A stretch of 64,000 nt of DNA from Spirometra erinaceieuropaei (GCA_902702965.1 CACRXP010000012.1:1797840-1861839), one strand, 5' to 3'. Numbered from the stretch's first letter, positions 51,101-62,269 are shown. Notes: generated from the letters alone by a model not told the origin. Made by a program: numbers and translations.

Positions 51101-54100
51101 GATACCGTTACCTGTCTCGATCATTTTATTGATGCCTGATTGGCGAAGCACTGTTAAGCAACCTTGCCAATTTGTTTCCTCTGTGTTCTTCACAGGTTGG
51201 CTTACTTCAGCTACTATTAGATGCTGCTTGTCAGAAGTGCCGAAATATACCTTTATCGAACATCTATACCCGAGGCACTCCTGGCACGAGGCAGGCGGTC
51301 TGTGGCTGAAGTCCCCACTCATCCACCATTCTTGCCTGGCCTATGCGAGAGTCAACTCCTGAGTTATCTGCCAGATCTCATGATAATCAGCATAAGATGT
51401 ACTGGTCGTTATGAAGCTGTCTTGGTCAGACAGACATTAAGTTATTACTGTTTCTGCAAAAACTCGAGAGACGACTATTCGAGGAGTACAAACCCAAGTT
51501 TTGGGCGAACTACGTTGACGACATCCTCGTTAACATTGATCGGGATGAAAGTAACTACTACTGGGAACAACTGAACTCAATTACTCTTGATCGACTTTTC
51601 ACAATGGAAGGCGACGTGAAGGGCAGACCTCCATTCTTGGGTGTTCTTGTCTGCCGCCAACCAGACGGCAAACTGGCAACGTCAGTCTACAGAAAACTGA
51701 TGAACACGCCGCAAATGTTCAATTACAATAGCAGCCACCCACTACAACACAAACGAAACTGTGTACACACGCTGTAGGCAGAATGCTATTACCGACAAAG
51801 AGAAGGCAAACTGGGATGGCCATTTCTGGCTTATTAGCCGTCGTCAGCCAGTCATACCCAACCTCGAAATGTGGCACACCCGAGGCTCGAACTGGCGACC
51901 TGTTAGTTAGAAGTCCAGGCCTCTAACCACTGGGCCACGAGTCCGTTGCCCCGTTGCTATACTGACGTGTGGAAACTCATTGCATGAGGCCAGCCGCCGA
52001 AGTGAAGGAGATGAAGCTCCAAGAACTTTTCAGAGTCAGCGGCTATCTGCGAGCATTCGTTGAACGGAGCTGAAGGCAACAAAGAAAGCGAGATGAAGAG
52101 CATAGTCAACCAAAATAGTGGCGGAGTCTTCCGTACATGGAAGGGGTCTCTAAAGCTGCGGCTAGATCCATCGCGCCACTCGGAATATTAGTTGCCCACA
52201 AGCCTGAATCAACAATCCGTCGCAAGTGATGCGGTCGAAAGACTCCATCCATAAGTAGGAGGTGTCGGCAGTTGTCTACCGACTTCAGCGCAGCTGCGCG
52301 ACGTGCAACTACATTGGGGAAACCGACTGACGGCTGCAAACGCGAATGCACGAGCATAAGTTTGCCGTACAAAGGTTAAATCCAAAGTCGGAGGTAGCAA
52401 CCCATGCCGCGGAAACAGGACACATCTTCAACTTTGAGGCCGTTGAGATTGTGGGCCTGGGCGATGATCATACGTCAAGGCAGTTGCAAGAATCCTGGAT
52501 GTCCACCGACTGCTCTGTCAACCGCCACATCAATTTGCCTTCCCCCTATCTGACTTTACGAACCTTCTTAACGGGGAACAGTCACGGCGCGAGACAATCG
52601 GGGCCGTCAACCATATCCGCGGCCGACGAGGACGGGGGCAATCCAGGTCACGATGACATGCAGGTCGGATGCAGCCACACAGGCGGCATTATCAGGCCAC
52701 GCATCAAGCAGAATGCACCATAAAAGCAGAACTGTGCGCATGGCTTCCCAGTTTCTGAGAATGGATAGACGAAGTAACTACTCGAAACGTCAGACCTTTA
52801 ATAAGCCCCTCCCTGCGAACGCCTCCACTTCCTTTTGGCAGCCGGAGAATCGCATTTTCACTACTATTGAGACTACGGTCTATCCCACCAAACCTTCAAG
52901 TAGCGTTTACCCTTACGAGTCCCGTGAAAGCTTATCAACTCGGTCGCGTTCACCGTGAGCTGTCCCGCTTGCCTAGACGAAATGTGGCAAGTATCCATCA
53001 ACTGTGCTGGGAACTCCGCATCATTCCGCGAGTTTTCCACACGCTTTTAAGTCAACCAAAGTATCATGTATGCGACACACACAGCCGCAGTTCGTTCGCT
53101 GCATAAGACTAACATGCTGTCTAAGCAGTGGCGCTCTCAGCGGACATTCGGTATTATTGAAAAACATCTGCGCAATATCGGCCCTCTCCTTCCCAGTCTA
53201 TTCGTGATCCCCTGTCATGAGTGAGTTGAGGCACCCGAGGATGGAATCGGAGGGAGGGACTAACCTTGCACAAATCGCAACATTACAGGTACCCTCGCCC
53301 GCACTGAAGCAGGTTTTCATCGATGTTTGACTATCGCGGTCTGACTATCCTCACCTAATTGTGCCCAAAGAAACCCGCTATTAGAGTTTGGCAGCTGCGC
53401 TCAGGGCAACTGGGTGGAGCCACAGTTGAGTGCTGTGCACCGGTTTGGGTTGGAGTGCAGTGACTGCTTCCTGTAATTTGTCGCTTGGTGCGGAACTGTT
53501 CCCCCTCTTCCCCCCCCCCCATGGCCAGTAGTTTTTTGATGTCACATAACGGTGTATCCTCAGTCAGTCAGTGATATAACGCTTAGGCTCTGGATTCCTC
53601 AGGCCCCATCGCTGCACGTACTTCAGTTCCGAGGTCAATTTTTGCGTCCTTACTGCCTTAGTCGAGATTAAATCCACTTTTCACCCCCCCCCCGCCTGCG
53701 GCGTCGTTTCTTCACTGCACACTCTCCTTTTGCGCTTCACTTCAGGCACTGCAACTCCTGCAAACGCTCAAGCCACAGTATTTCATCGGCCGGGCTTTCT
53801 CTCCCGAGGAGGCCGTATCACTGAACATGTGCAAGTTCCTACGTCGACTGCTAGAAAGTCTCACCCAAGTGAAGGCATATCAGAAGGCCAAGGCGGCTGC
53901 AATCAAGGCCAACGCGAAGGACACATCCAAGCCTCAATCTCTACTTCCTCGCAACGTCTACCCACCATATAAGCTGAGTACGTTTTTTTTGCTTAAAGGT
54001 TCGTGTGAAGTAACTTTTTCTCGGTCACTGACGCTGCTTTTGACACTCTGCACTTTGAAGCAATATTTGCCCGGAATGAATTTAAGGCAGGCATTTTGGC

Positions 54101-57100
54101 TATTGTTGATAACGACGAGGAAGCCGAAGACCTACTTGTTGCCATGAGCAGTCTCCATCCTAAGATTACATTCACAATGGAAAAGGAGCAGTGCAACAAG
54201 CTTTCCTTCCTTGAAGTCCTCATGACCAGACAGCAAGATGGTTCAATAAGGCGATCTGTTTTCCACAAGGATACATGGAAAGGCCAATACCTGCACTTCT
54301 TGAGCTTAGTGCTGATACAACGAAAGCGAAATTTGGTTTACACTCTATTATAAAGATCAAGAAACATTTGCTCTATTGAAACGCTGGGTGATGAAGTTTC
54401 TTGCCTCAAAACAGCCCTGCATAAACGGGGATATCAAACACGATTAACTAAAAAGTATAGTAACATTTTACGTCCAAAATTGACGGAGCAATCAGTTCCG
54501 AAAAAGCCCGTTGCAATATCCTTACCCTTTATGGGCGTCAGCATCTCTAATACCATCAAGCGCCGATAGAGATGCGCCATTGAAAGAACATGCAACTCAG
54601 CTGAAATCAGCTGAATTTACATGCACTTGTGGATTCAAGTACATTGGGCGAACGCAAAGGCAACTGGCAGCCAGGTCAGTTGAACACCGGCCTAAATAGC
54701 TTCTGAAGCAGGAGAATAAGATTCCGCGGTCTTCTATTATAAAACACCTCCTAGATAGTGGTCACTCCGTCGACCACAAAACATCCTTCCGAGTATTAGT
54801 CGGGGCACGATCAACTTGGACCCGCCACCTGGAGGCAGCCTACATACGGCGGAAAAAACCCGACCTATGTAAACAGTTAGACCACGTGGCCAACTTCAAC
54901 TTTCCCTGGTAGATCTGAGCCATTTTGATTTACGAAAGCCCTCCGTGTGTTTACTTCCCCATTTTCTTCCCTATGTTGGGTTTTCAAGTTACCATTTTAT
55001 TGATTAGTCCACGTGTAGTATACGATGACCTTGCTGTTTTACGTTGATTTTCTCTGTCGAAATTCAGACCTCAGTATCTTTTTCACTTGTTATTTGTGTT
55101 ATACAATGAAAGGGCTGCAGTTGATAACCCGTCGCGAAATTTACTGGTTCTAATAAATTCTGCTGTCTATGCCTGATTTAAACTCTGCACTTTACTGACG
55201 TGACAGAAATACGCCAGGAAGAATTTCGTTTTGGACCAAACCCGCTGCTAGTCCATTTTGGGTCTTGAAAGCGAATTGCCTCGGATGCACAGGTATCTCG
55301 GCCACAGCCTTCTTGTCGCTAGCAGAAAACGATTGGGTCGGATCTTAATCACGCTTTCGAACTGTCTGGAAAATGTCGTTTTGTTGTACCACTCGATAAT
55401 TTCGAAAACTGCCGATAGAAGCGAACAGGTGAGTTCCAGAAGGCAGTTCAGAAGACAAAGATGCGATCGTTGGAACGAGAAATTGATTGGCCTAAAGTTT
55501 CGGATTCTCACTCGAACCCACCATCAGAGACAGTCGCAGATAAGGGTAGTGGTGGCATAAGGAGTGAATTATTTACAGTACCTAGCTGCCGTGGGGCCGT
55601 ATGCTCTCACAAAAACAGCTGTTAATTATGGTACGCATTATCTCATTATGCTAATACGCATTATCTCTGATGATGGGTTAGTGTGATCCCGAAACGTCAG
55701 ATCAATCAATTTCTTGTTCTAGCGATCTCATCTGCGTCTTCTGAATTTAGAAGACAGGAATTGAAGGGGCTCGCAATAGGAACTGTATCGTTTTGTCAAA
55801 CCTGCGTGCCTACAAAACGGGCATGTGGCAGGCGTTAGCCGCCGACTTTAAACCACCTCAACAACTGCCTCTGATCTCATAATTTCCAGTAATTGTGTTA
55901 AAAGGAAAAAAACTGGCGATATTTATTTATACGTGCCAGACCTCATGGTGGCCGTTGCGTGAGGGTGGCGAAGATGCTCCGAGGTAGTCATCGGAGTGAA
56001 AATACGACAGTGCAATACCATTTTGACAATGCCGACAAGGGGGCATTAAATTAATTTACTATTATCATTAGATAGTAAAAATAATATCTCCTTTTAGTTG
56101 GTGAGACTACGAGGAATCAGAGTTTGTGATATTGCAAAGTCTTTAGATGTTCAACTCTTGCTCAACACCAATGCTCTCCGGAGTAATTAACCCCGACCAT
56201 AAACCATACCCTAGTCGGCAGCAATTTTTACCGGCATTTATATGATTGCCCTACATTTTTATACGACCTCACCTTCCACTCATTCGTGCTAAAATAAAAT
56301 TGGTCTGTTTAGATTATTTGTAAACTATACCGCCTTTTGGATGTTCTCGGGACGCTAGCGAATCGCATTAGTCACCGAAGTGGACTGGAAGTTTTTAAAA
56401 GACATACAGGATAGCCATATGACAGTGACTATCTTTCGGACTGCATTTCCTCCAAGCCATTTACGGCAGCGCCCTTTCGCCCTCGGGCAAGGGGCCATGC
56501 GTTCGCACGGCTTCTTGAAAGTTCTTCGCCAATCAGCGCACGCGCTGTCACGCATCTGGCACAGGCGTGTGCGTAGCCCTTCTATGCTTCCTCTGCACGT
56601 TATTCCGTCGCCTGCCGTCGCTTTTATCGAGGACCAAAATGGGGTCCATGCACGTGTGTGATGCGCCAAAGACGGGCTCTCTATGCCACGTCAAATTGCG
56701 TCCTATTTTACCTTTTATTTTCGCCTCTGCCTTTCCAGTGGGCTAGGAGGAAGGGGGGGGGCGAGTGAATGAAGTCGCCCTGTGGAATCATTTAGGCGAT
56801 CGTTCCTTTCTCGAGGCAGAAGGATACTGGCCGACTGACTGCCAAAGCATCGGTTGTGTTCGGGCGTAGTTCTGTCCCCTCAGCTTTCCAGGGGATGAAC
56901 ATTCGGCTCTTGATCAACGGTGCCCGTTTGTCACCCTTCCTTGAGCGTTAACGTTAATCACTGGTTGTCTCCATCCGCTATTTGCTCGGCTCAAGTGAGA
57001 AAACTGGACTGGGGACGCATCGCCTCTTTACGTGACTTCTCATAGCCAGCCGGATCTAGGTCCTTCCTTTAGAATCGAACTTTTTACTGCCCCTGATCTT

Positions 57101-60100
57101 CTCCTTTTTATTACCTCGCGGGGCTGCCGGCGTTCGCCGTCCTAATCCTCTTTTCTCAACCTACTCCTCTCTCCTTAACGCTCCAAAACTTCCTCTTAAC
57201 GGTCATAACGGACTTTTGCCATCTCCACGCACGGAACGCACACACCTCCGCAGTCCATTTTCGAACAGACTTCCACTGAACATGCGCTTGACTTCCTTGC
57301 TTAACTGGAGATCTAATTTAAAGGAACTGATCGATGCTTCGAAAGTCGGATCGGGGATCTGTTTATCAAACTTTTACAGCTTATATAACCGACATCTAGA
57401 ACCGCGATATTACAACGTCTGGTAGGGGGCGCTCACCAATCGTTCTTACGGAGCTCACTCGTTCCGTTTTGCCTTACGAGCTCTCTCTCGAGCCCAACCA
57501 GCAGCCGCACAGCGGCGCATGGTATAGGCAGAATGGCATTACCGACAAAGACAAGGGAGAATGGAATGGCCATTTCTGGCCTATTAGCCGTCGTCAGCCA
57601 GTCATACCATTCGGTCTATATCATGCGCCGCTGTGCGGCTGCTGGTTGGGCTCGAGAGAGCTCGTAAGGCAAAACCGAACGAGTGAGTTCCGTAAGCACG
57701 ATCGGTGAGCGCCCCCTACCATTGTATATTCCCGATCGTAACCGACAGGGCAGCGGGCTCGGGGCCCAGTGGTTAGAGGCGTAGACTTCAAATTAGCAGG
57801 TCGCGAGTTCGAGCCTCGGGTGTCGCACACTTCGGGGTTGGGAATGACTGGCTGACGACGGCTAATAAGCCATAGACGGTCATTCCAGTCTCCCTTGTCT
57901 TTGTCGGTAATGCATTCTGATTATAACATCTCTCATCTTATAGTCAGTGACCGATCTCATACAAATTGTGATACAAATCTGATACACATTGTGAAATGCT
58001 GGCTGTACGTTTTGTTCCCGATTGCCTTGTTAGTGCCAAACGTTTCAGTGCCTTCTCTTGTTGCGACAATGAGAAAAGCTCCCCATACTTTTTGGTAAAT
58101 CTTTTGCTAACTGGATACGCGCACTCGCTAGGCTGGCAACATGAAGACAGACAGGAACGGCTACTGGTCAGCATTTCAGTTAAATTGATGGCGCCTGTGA
58201 TACAGGCCAACAGCCTAATTGTGGGCCGATAATTTTATGAGTCCTACCAACAAACAAAGCTCTCCACGGACTTCACACAATCACTCATTTTTTTTCGACC
58301 AGCCAGCAGTAGCGGTNNNNNNNNNNNNNNNNNNNNNNNNNNNNNNNNNNNNNNNNNNNNNNNNNNNNNNNNNNNNNNNNNNNNNNNCAGGTTTCCGACA
58401 GACACTCCTCATTGTACTATCACAGTTGTTTGGTTCAGGGCAGCACTCTTTCTTCCACCTTCTATGACTACCGGCACTCTGAAGTAAGCGAATTTTCAGA
58501 CCACTGGTCTCGAAAGAGGAGAGGCAACAGGACTTGTGCCTTTTTCAGCTTTTCAGAGTACTTGCATTGCGACCTTTATCTTTCAGACGATAGGGTCAAG
58601 GCACCTGTGGAGGAGATGTTACGGCAAATCACCAGAGCCCTAAACAGCTACCGACTGGAGGCCACGCCACGTGACACCCTCCTGGAGTTGCTCACCTGGA
58701 TCGTGCCATGGGAAACTGGCATCGATTGGTCCAAACAATTCATCGCTCAAGAGGGTAACCTTAATCTACCTGTCTTACACTTTCTTTCATTTTATTGGAT
58801 AAGCCAAGAGTTTTTTTAGGCTGAGAATACTTCACTCTTATGCGTATGCCGAAAACTCTAACTACTCTAGAGCTGTCTCGATGGTTAGAACGAGACTTGA
58901 TCCATTCAGTGAGATATGACCCGATGTCATTGTCTCGACCATCCCTGCGCTCGTCATCAAGAATAAGTTCATTGTGTGGAGCTCACCAACGTTGATTTAA
59001 AGGCATTTTCCATCGTCATTCTTAAGTTATTTCCAAGTCTGTGTGTTTGCGATGCAGGAAGTGGACCTGAACAAACCGACTTCGTCAATGAATGTGGACG
59101 CACTGGCCCAGTTTTCACACTCTGATGCTTTCACAGAAGTATGCCGTAGCTACCGGCAGCCATCGTAGCGTTGTTTGACGCCGTTTTTCTCCAGTGCCTA
59201 TCATGGACGGTATGCAGGCGGACTTCTCGCCGTCATCGAGGCCGACTATCCACCCTTCGATGTGTTTGTTCGTCCCTACGGCCGCCCAATCGGTCGACGT
59301 GCATTGAGGCGAGGTTGGTAATCTCTACACAATCTCGCAGAAGCCAATGCCTTTGAATAGCATCCCTCACAAGGAGCGGGCATCTCTCCTGACTACTGGA
59401 TGTAAACCTGAAGTAGACAGTTTTAAGTGGACTTGGGTCAGTTTTCTGCCAGGGGCGGAATTGTCGGAATCCATGCTGCTCGCATCGCAATTTTGGCAAG
59501 GGATGCTGTTGACCACTGCTGATCGTTTTGTTTTGGGCCCTATTATTTGCTGTCGGATTGTTAATTCCGGTTTATGAGTCACCCCAATTCCGAAACGTCT
59601 CTAGATTCTTTCCGTCGCCTCTGAGACTTTCTTCAGACAGAGAATTGCGAGCCAGAACTCCGGCCTTTTCCCGCTCGGCCGCTCAAAATGAGGCTTATCG
59701 AGGTACATGCGCCCAAAGGACTTTGAATAGTCCGTTGCTTTATACCTGTGTACAGTAAGTGGGCTAACTCATGAAATGCCAACCGAAATTCTGAAATGTG
59801 TCTTCGTTTCGAAAAGATTAATTAGGTTGGGTTGTGAAACTAATCATCATGCAGCATAATTCTATAATGATCCAGTTACTTCAGGGTGTCGGCTTTCGAA
59901 TGCAAGAACTATACTCTGCAAAAATGACTACTTAAAGAGCATGCGATTGTCACATTAATTTTCGATGCCTTTGAAAATTCAATTATATTTCATGGAAAAC
60001 CTGCCTAAAATATTCATCCTTTTACCTATTCAGTAGAAAATCACGTCTTCTTCAAATTTTACACTCGAAAGAAGGGTATAATTCGGTTTTAAAAATGTTT

Positions 60101-61791
60101 CATATTGTGATTTTTTAATACCGTGAAATGGCCGTTCATGAAACGTCAGGCATCTGCATTTACCAAAGTGACTTGTAAACTTAACAATATGGCTCAAATA
60201 CACTACTAAATTTTATGAAATCCATATAGTCTCCTCCTACTATCGTATAGAAATGTATGGTTTTCCGTACGTGGTAAATATACGGCTTGTAGTTTGGAAA
60301 CTCTGAATGCAAGTGTAACGGCAGGTCGGGTTCAAAATTATTCGGGAATTAGAAACGTTTTTGAAAACCAAATTATACCCTTCCTTCGAGTATAAATTTG
60401 AAGACGTAATTGTCTACAGGCTGAGCAGAAGAATGAATATTCTTGCGCATGTTTTCCATGAAATATAATTTACTATTTAAGGGCATCGAAAATCAATGAG
60501 AAAAATTCATGCTACTTAAGTAGCCATTTGTTTCAGAGTGTATTTTTTGCATACATTCGGAAGAAATTTTTTTCGAAAGCCGGCACCCTGAGGTAGTCGA
60601 GGTATTATAGAATTACGCTGCACGATGATTAGTTTTACCATCCTACTTAATCAGTCTTTTCAAAACGAAAACGCATTCCGAAATTTCGGTTGATATTTCA
60701 TGAGTTAGCCCACCTACTATATTTTTTAAGTAGGCGCGTGTATATTGTGGTAGAGGGTGGTCACGGATCGCGTTACGGGACACACTCGTCCCGTTGTTGA
60801 CAGCCGCACAGCGGCTACTAGTATGGGCAAACTGACACTGCCGACAAAAACAAGGAGGACTGGAATGACAATTTCTGGCCTGTTAGCCGTTATCAGCAAG
60901 CCATTACTCAACCCTGGGGTTTTCAGCACCTGAGGATCTGTTCGTGGGAGTCGTTGGGCTCCCATCCGTCGCGGTGAGGTAACCGTTTACTTCTTTTGAT
61001 ATTTAACTCATCACCTATAAATTTTTCCCGGTTCACTGACTGTGATTGTGGATACGTTAATGAAAAGCAGGTATCAAACTCCTGTTAACACCCGTTTGGC
61101 CTCGTATTGGTTTACGAACCAGGTTGTTCCTACAAGGGGAGTGTAGAGAAAAACGATTCATTGGCATCTACGGATAGTTCCTCCTTCGTACACAACAGTG
61201 GCAACCACTATCACCACCACCACCACCACCACCACCACCACCACCACCACCACCACCACCATATTAAAATCGCTGCTATTTCAGAAATACCACTACCCAA
61301 TGCTGCTGAGGGCGTGCCGGGCAGTAGATGGCTGTACTCCTTTTAGCAACCTTGGGGGGGAGATGAAAACAAGTAACATGTGCTTCATGTATCGGCTCAA
61401 GGCTTACTCACACACACCTCCTATCCCAGCTCATTTAGCTTTTATCCATCTTTTGGTCTGGTGTTTAACCGGTTTCGTTTGTCTGGTCACTCGTTCCGTC
61501 CGCAGGTGCAATCGAGCGCCTCCTCGAGATAGCCGCAGCCTCCTGCTCAAGCCTCATTGAGAGGCGACCGTCGGTGCGTCATACCTCACCACCACCAACA
61601 CCAGCCTCAGAGACGCCGACCGCCGGCGCTCCAACGCCGGACTCCCTGCCTGAGCTCTCTCGCGGCGGCATCCTCAAGACCTCGGCCAACACTCGACTCA
61701 CCGTGGCCTGTCTCCTTTCACGCCTCTATGAGGACCTCGTGAGCGACGCCCAGCGCCAGAGCTTCAGCCAACAATGCGCCCAATTCGTCCT
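48155..61791 (+). CDS. UNC45: UNC-45 myosin co-chaperone, 5' part (6 exons; runs off the window)
   Basis: UNC45 proteins bind Hsp90 through N-terminal TPRs and fold myosin through a C-terminal UCS armadillo domain. Exons: 48155-48356, 48394-48656, 48686-48859, 53746-53977, 58587-58754, 61506-61791. All junctions are GT..AG with matching phase, giving 441 complete codons. The TPR block (residues 5-110) includes ADQIKAEANELFSKGEYKEA, IYRNQAQCFLKLG and DTKALYRRCLAYE. After it come armadillo-like repeats: SPEEAVSLNMCKFLRRLLES (exon 4), DWSKQFIAQEG (exon 5), AIERLLEIAA and NTRLTVACLLSRLYEDL (exon 6). Their order matches the UNC45 central domain recalled from memory. A Pro/Thr-rich loop in exon 6 (61610-61660) is longer than in vertebrates. 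The UCS domain must lie beyond position 64000. Introns 1 and 2 are 37 and 29 nt; introns 3-5 are 2.7-4.9 kb and full of repeats. Confidence 0.92.
51777..51951 (-). mobile_element. tRNA-derived SINE inserted in a PLE
   Basis: Minus-strand copy with intact tRNA-like head: GTGGCCCAGTGGTTAGAGGC, GGACTTCTAACTAACAGG and B-box-like CAGTTCGAGCC, then body GACTGGCTGACGACGGCTAA. It lacks the 3' part of the family and separates the PLE RT from its endonuclease, so it is younger than the PLE. Confidence 0.75.
52755..52794 (+). ncRNA. Hammerhead-like motif after PLE endonuclease (degraded)
   Basis: CTGAGAATGGATAG, a 7-8 nt loop, CTACTC, GAAACGTCAGA. The layout equals that at 55663-55702, but CTGANGA is mutated at the second G, so catalysis is unlikely. 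Confidence 0.3.
53746..53977 (+). CDS. UNC45: UNC45 exon 4
   Basis: The exon follows a TTCACTTCAG acceptor in phase 0, continues exon 3 (..SALIEHNDSY) and ends in phase 1 before a GTACG donor. It carries the armadillo helix with AVSLNMCKFLRRLLESL, then a Lys/Ala-rich linker and a basic tail that joins exon 5. It stands alone between a 4.9-kb upstream intron holding a PLE and a 4.6-kb downstream intron whose PLE remnant starts almost at the donor. Confidence 0.85.
53995..54912 (+). mobile_element. Penelope-like element (lineage 2), 5'-truncated copy
   Basis: RT C-terminal part: AIVDNDEEAEDLLVAMSSLH (54096), KLSFLEVLMTRQQDGSIRRS (about 54210) and WKGQYLHF (54275). Then GIY-YIG: FTCTCGFKYIGRTQRQLAAR (about 54615), IIKHLLDSGHSVDHKTSF (54735), LEAAYIRRKKPDLCKQLDH (54831) and a TAG at 54910. 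Several internal stops (54350, 54697) show it is dead. It starts about 17 bp after the UNC45 exon 4 donor. Confidence 0.8.
55663..55702 (+). ncRNA. Hammerhead-ribozyme-like motif in UNC45 intron 4
   Basis: ATCT, then CTGATGA (55667-55673), T, GGG, a 10-nt loop, CCC, GAAA (55691-55694), C, GTC, AGAT. ATCT/AGAT can pair as a short stem I around the core, GGG/CCC forms stem II, and GTC precedes the expected cleavage point. Stem III would be almost absent, as in minimal hammerheads reported from PLEs. It is the best-preserved copy here, 750 bp after a PLE. Confidence 0.4.
57422..57609 (-). mobile_element. tRNA-SINE body and tail, minus strand
   Basis: Runs from GGGGGCGCTCACCAATCG through TTTGCCTTACGAGCTCTC and ACCGACAAAGACAAGG to CGTCAGCCAGTCATACC. 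It lacks the tRNA-like head and is joined directly to a plus-strand tail copy, forming an inverted repeat. Confidence 0.75.
57610..57915 (+). mobile_element. tRNA-SINE tail joined to a headed SINE copy
   Basis: 57610-57739 is a plus-strand tail (CCGCTGTGCGGCTGCTGG to CCATTGTATATT). 57753-57915 is a second copy with tRNA-like head (GGGGCCCAGTGGTTAGAGGC, B-box-like GAGTTCGAGCC at 57805-57815) and body up to TTTGTCGGTAATGCATTC. The same tail-then-head arrangement occurs at 11799-12250, so this may be how the element was copied. It lies in UNC45 intron 4. Confidence 0.75.
58317..58387. other. Assembly gap (71 N)
   Basis: Unsequenced bases in UNC45 intron 4, 200 bp before exon 5. No exon loss is implied, since exon 4 and exon 5 join in phase. 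Confidence 0.95.
58587..58754 (+). CDS. UNC45: UNC45 exon 5
   Basis: Starts after CTTTCAG with two bases completing the codon opened by exon 4 and ends in phase 1 before GGTAACC. It encodes RVKAPVEEMLRQITRALNS, RDTLLELLTWIVPW and DWSKQFIAQEG, corresponding to the UNC45 central-domain helices that lead into exon 6. Confidence 0.85.
59753..60720. mobile_element. Foldback element, copy 2 (both ends present)
   Basis: Left end TA|CAGTAAGTGGGCTAACTC; right end GAGTTAGCCCACCTACTA|TA. The outer inverted repeat extends over 100 bp (TCGTTTCGAAAAGATTAA at left mirrors TTTTCAAAACGAAAACGCA at right), and internal blocks are mirrored too. TA on both sides fits a Tc1/mariner-type target duplication. No ORF. 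It lies in UNC45 intron 5. Confidence 0.8.
60731..60955 (-). mobile_element. tRNA-SINE, diverged minus-strand copy
   Basis: GTAGAGGGTGGTCACGGATCG, AGCCGCACAGCGGCTA, CTGCCGACAAAAACAAGG, TGGCCTGTTAGCCGT. It abuts the right end of the foldback element and lacks a clear head. Confidence 0.6.
61203..61261 (+). repeat. (CAC)n microsatellite in UNC45 intron 5
   Basis: About 18 CAC units, 245 bp before exon 6. Poly-His and poly-Thr ORFs across it are artefacts. Confidence 0.9.
61506..61791 (+). CDS. UNC45: UNC45 exon 6
   Basis: The exon begins after CCGCAG with two bases that complete the glycine codon left open by exon 5 and ends in phase 2 before GTAGGC. The two flanks (AIERLLEIAA and NTRLTVACLLSRLYEDL) are conserved armadillo helices. 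Between them sits a loop of about 35 residues rich in Pro, Thr and Ser. No further UNC45 exon was found in 61792-64000, so the next intron exceeds 2.2 kb. Confidence 0.85.
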
Positions 61792-62269
61792 GTAGGCAGG
61801 CCTGGCTATCCTTGTTAGTGCATGCTACTCCACTGCTGCATTTGCCTTGCGCGCCTTCAGTGCACTTGCCTGTGCCCGCTCTGTGTGCCCGTGCATGCTC
61901 ATTTTGACCGGGCTTGCTGTTTACTCTTTTGTCGCTGATAATTAATCGCCAATGCGACCTCCCCCGGGGGTAGTAGTGCAAGCAGCACTTGAAAGCAATA
62001 TTTACTCGGTATGAATTTGAAACAGATATACACAACAGAAGTTACTGAAACCGACAAATTTCGGGACGGCTTATCTACTGCAACCTGTCGCTGCATCACG
62101 GAGATAACGGATGAGAAAGATACAGAGATTTAAATTTGCACAGAAAACGGCAATGCAAAACAGCAAGGTCATAGTTTACTGCAGGCGAACTAATAAATAA
62201 AAATGCCGAATTAAAACACAACTTAAGAAGGAAAATGGGAAGTTAACACGCAGAGGAGCTGCGCAAATC

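Larger units (their letters stand above)
51430..52795 (+). mobile_element. Penelope-like element (lineage 1): RT 3' half and GIY-YIG endonuclease
   Basis: RT palm: FEEYKPKFWANYVDDILVNI, with intact catalytic YVDD encoded at 51511-51522, then PPFLGVLVCRQPDGKLATSV and HPLQHKRNCVHTL. A SINE interrupts at 51777-51951. The coding relic resumes with many stops to the endonuclease: CATCNYIGETD (about 52300), RMHEHKFAVQR, VATHAAETGHIFNFEAVEIV and ESWMSTDCSVNRHI (about 52490). A CTGA..GAAAC motif (52755-52794) follows. It lies in UNC45 intron 3, same strand as the gene. Confidence 0.85.

Noticed and set aside
56355..56669. Overlapping ORFs on both strands in UNC45 intron 4
   Set aside because: No recognisable motif and no fitting splice phase; probably GC-rich chance ORFs or an unknown repeat.
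61107..61560. Poly-His and poly-Thr ORFs
   Set aside because: They run through a (CAC)n microsatellite in a UNC45 intron.
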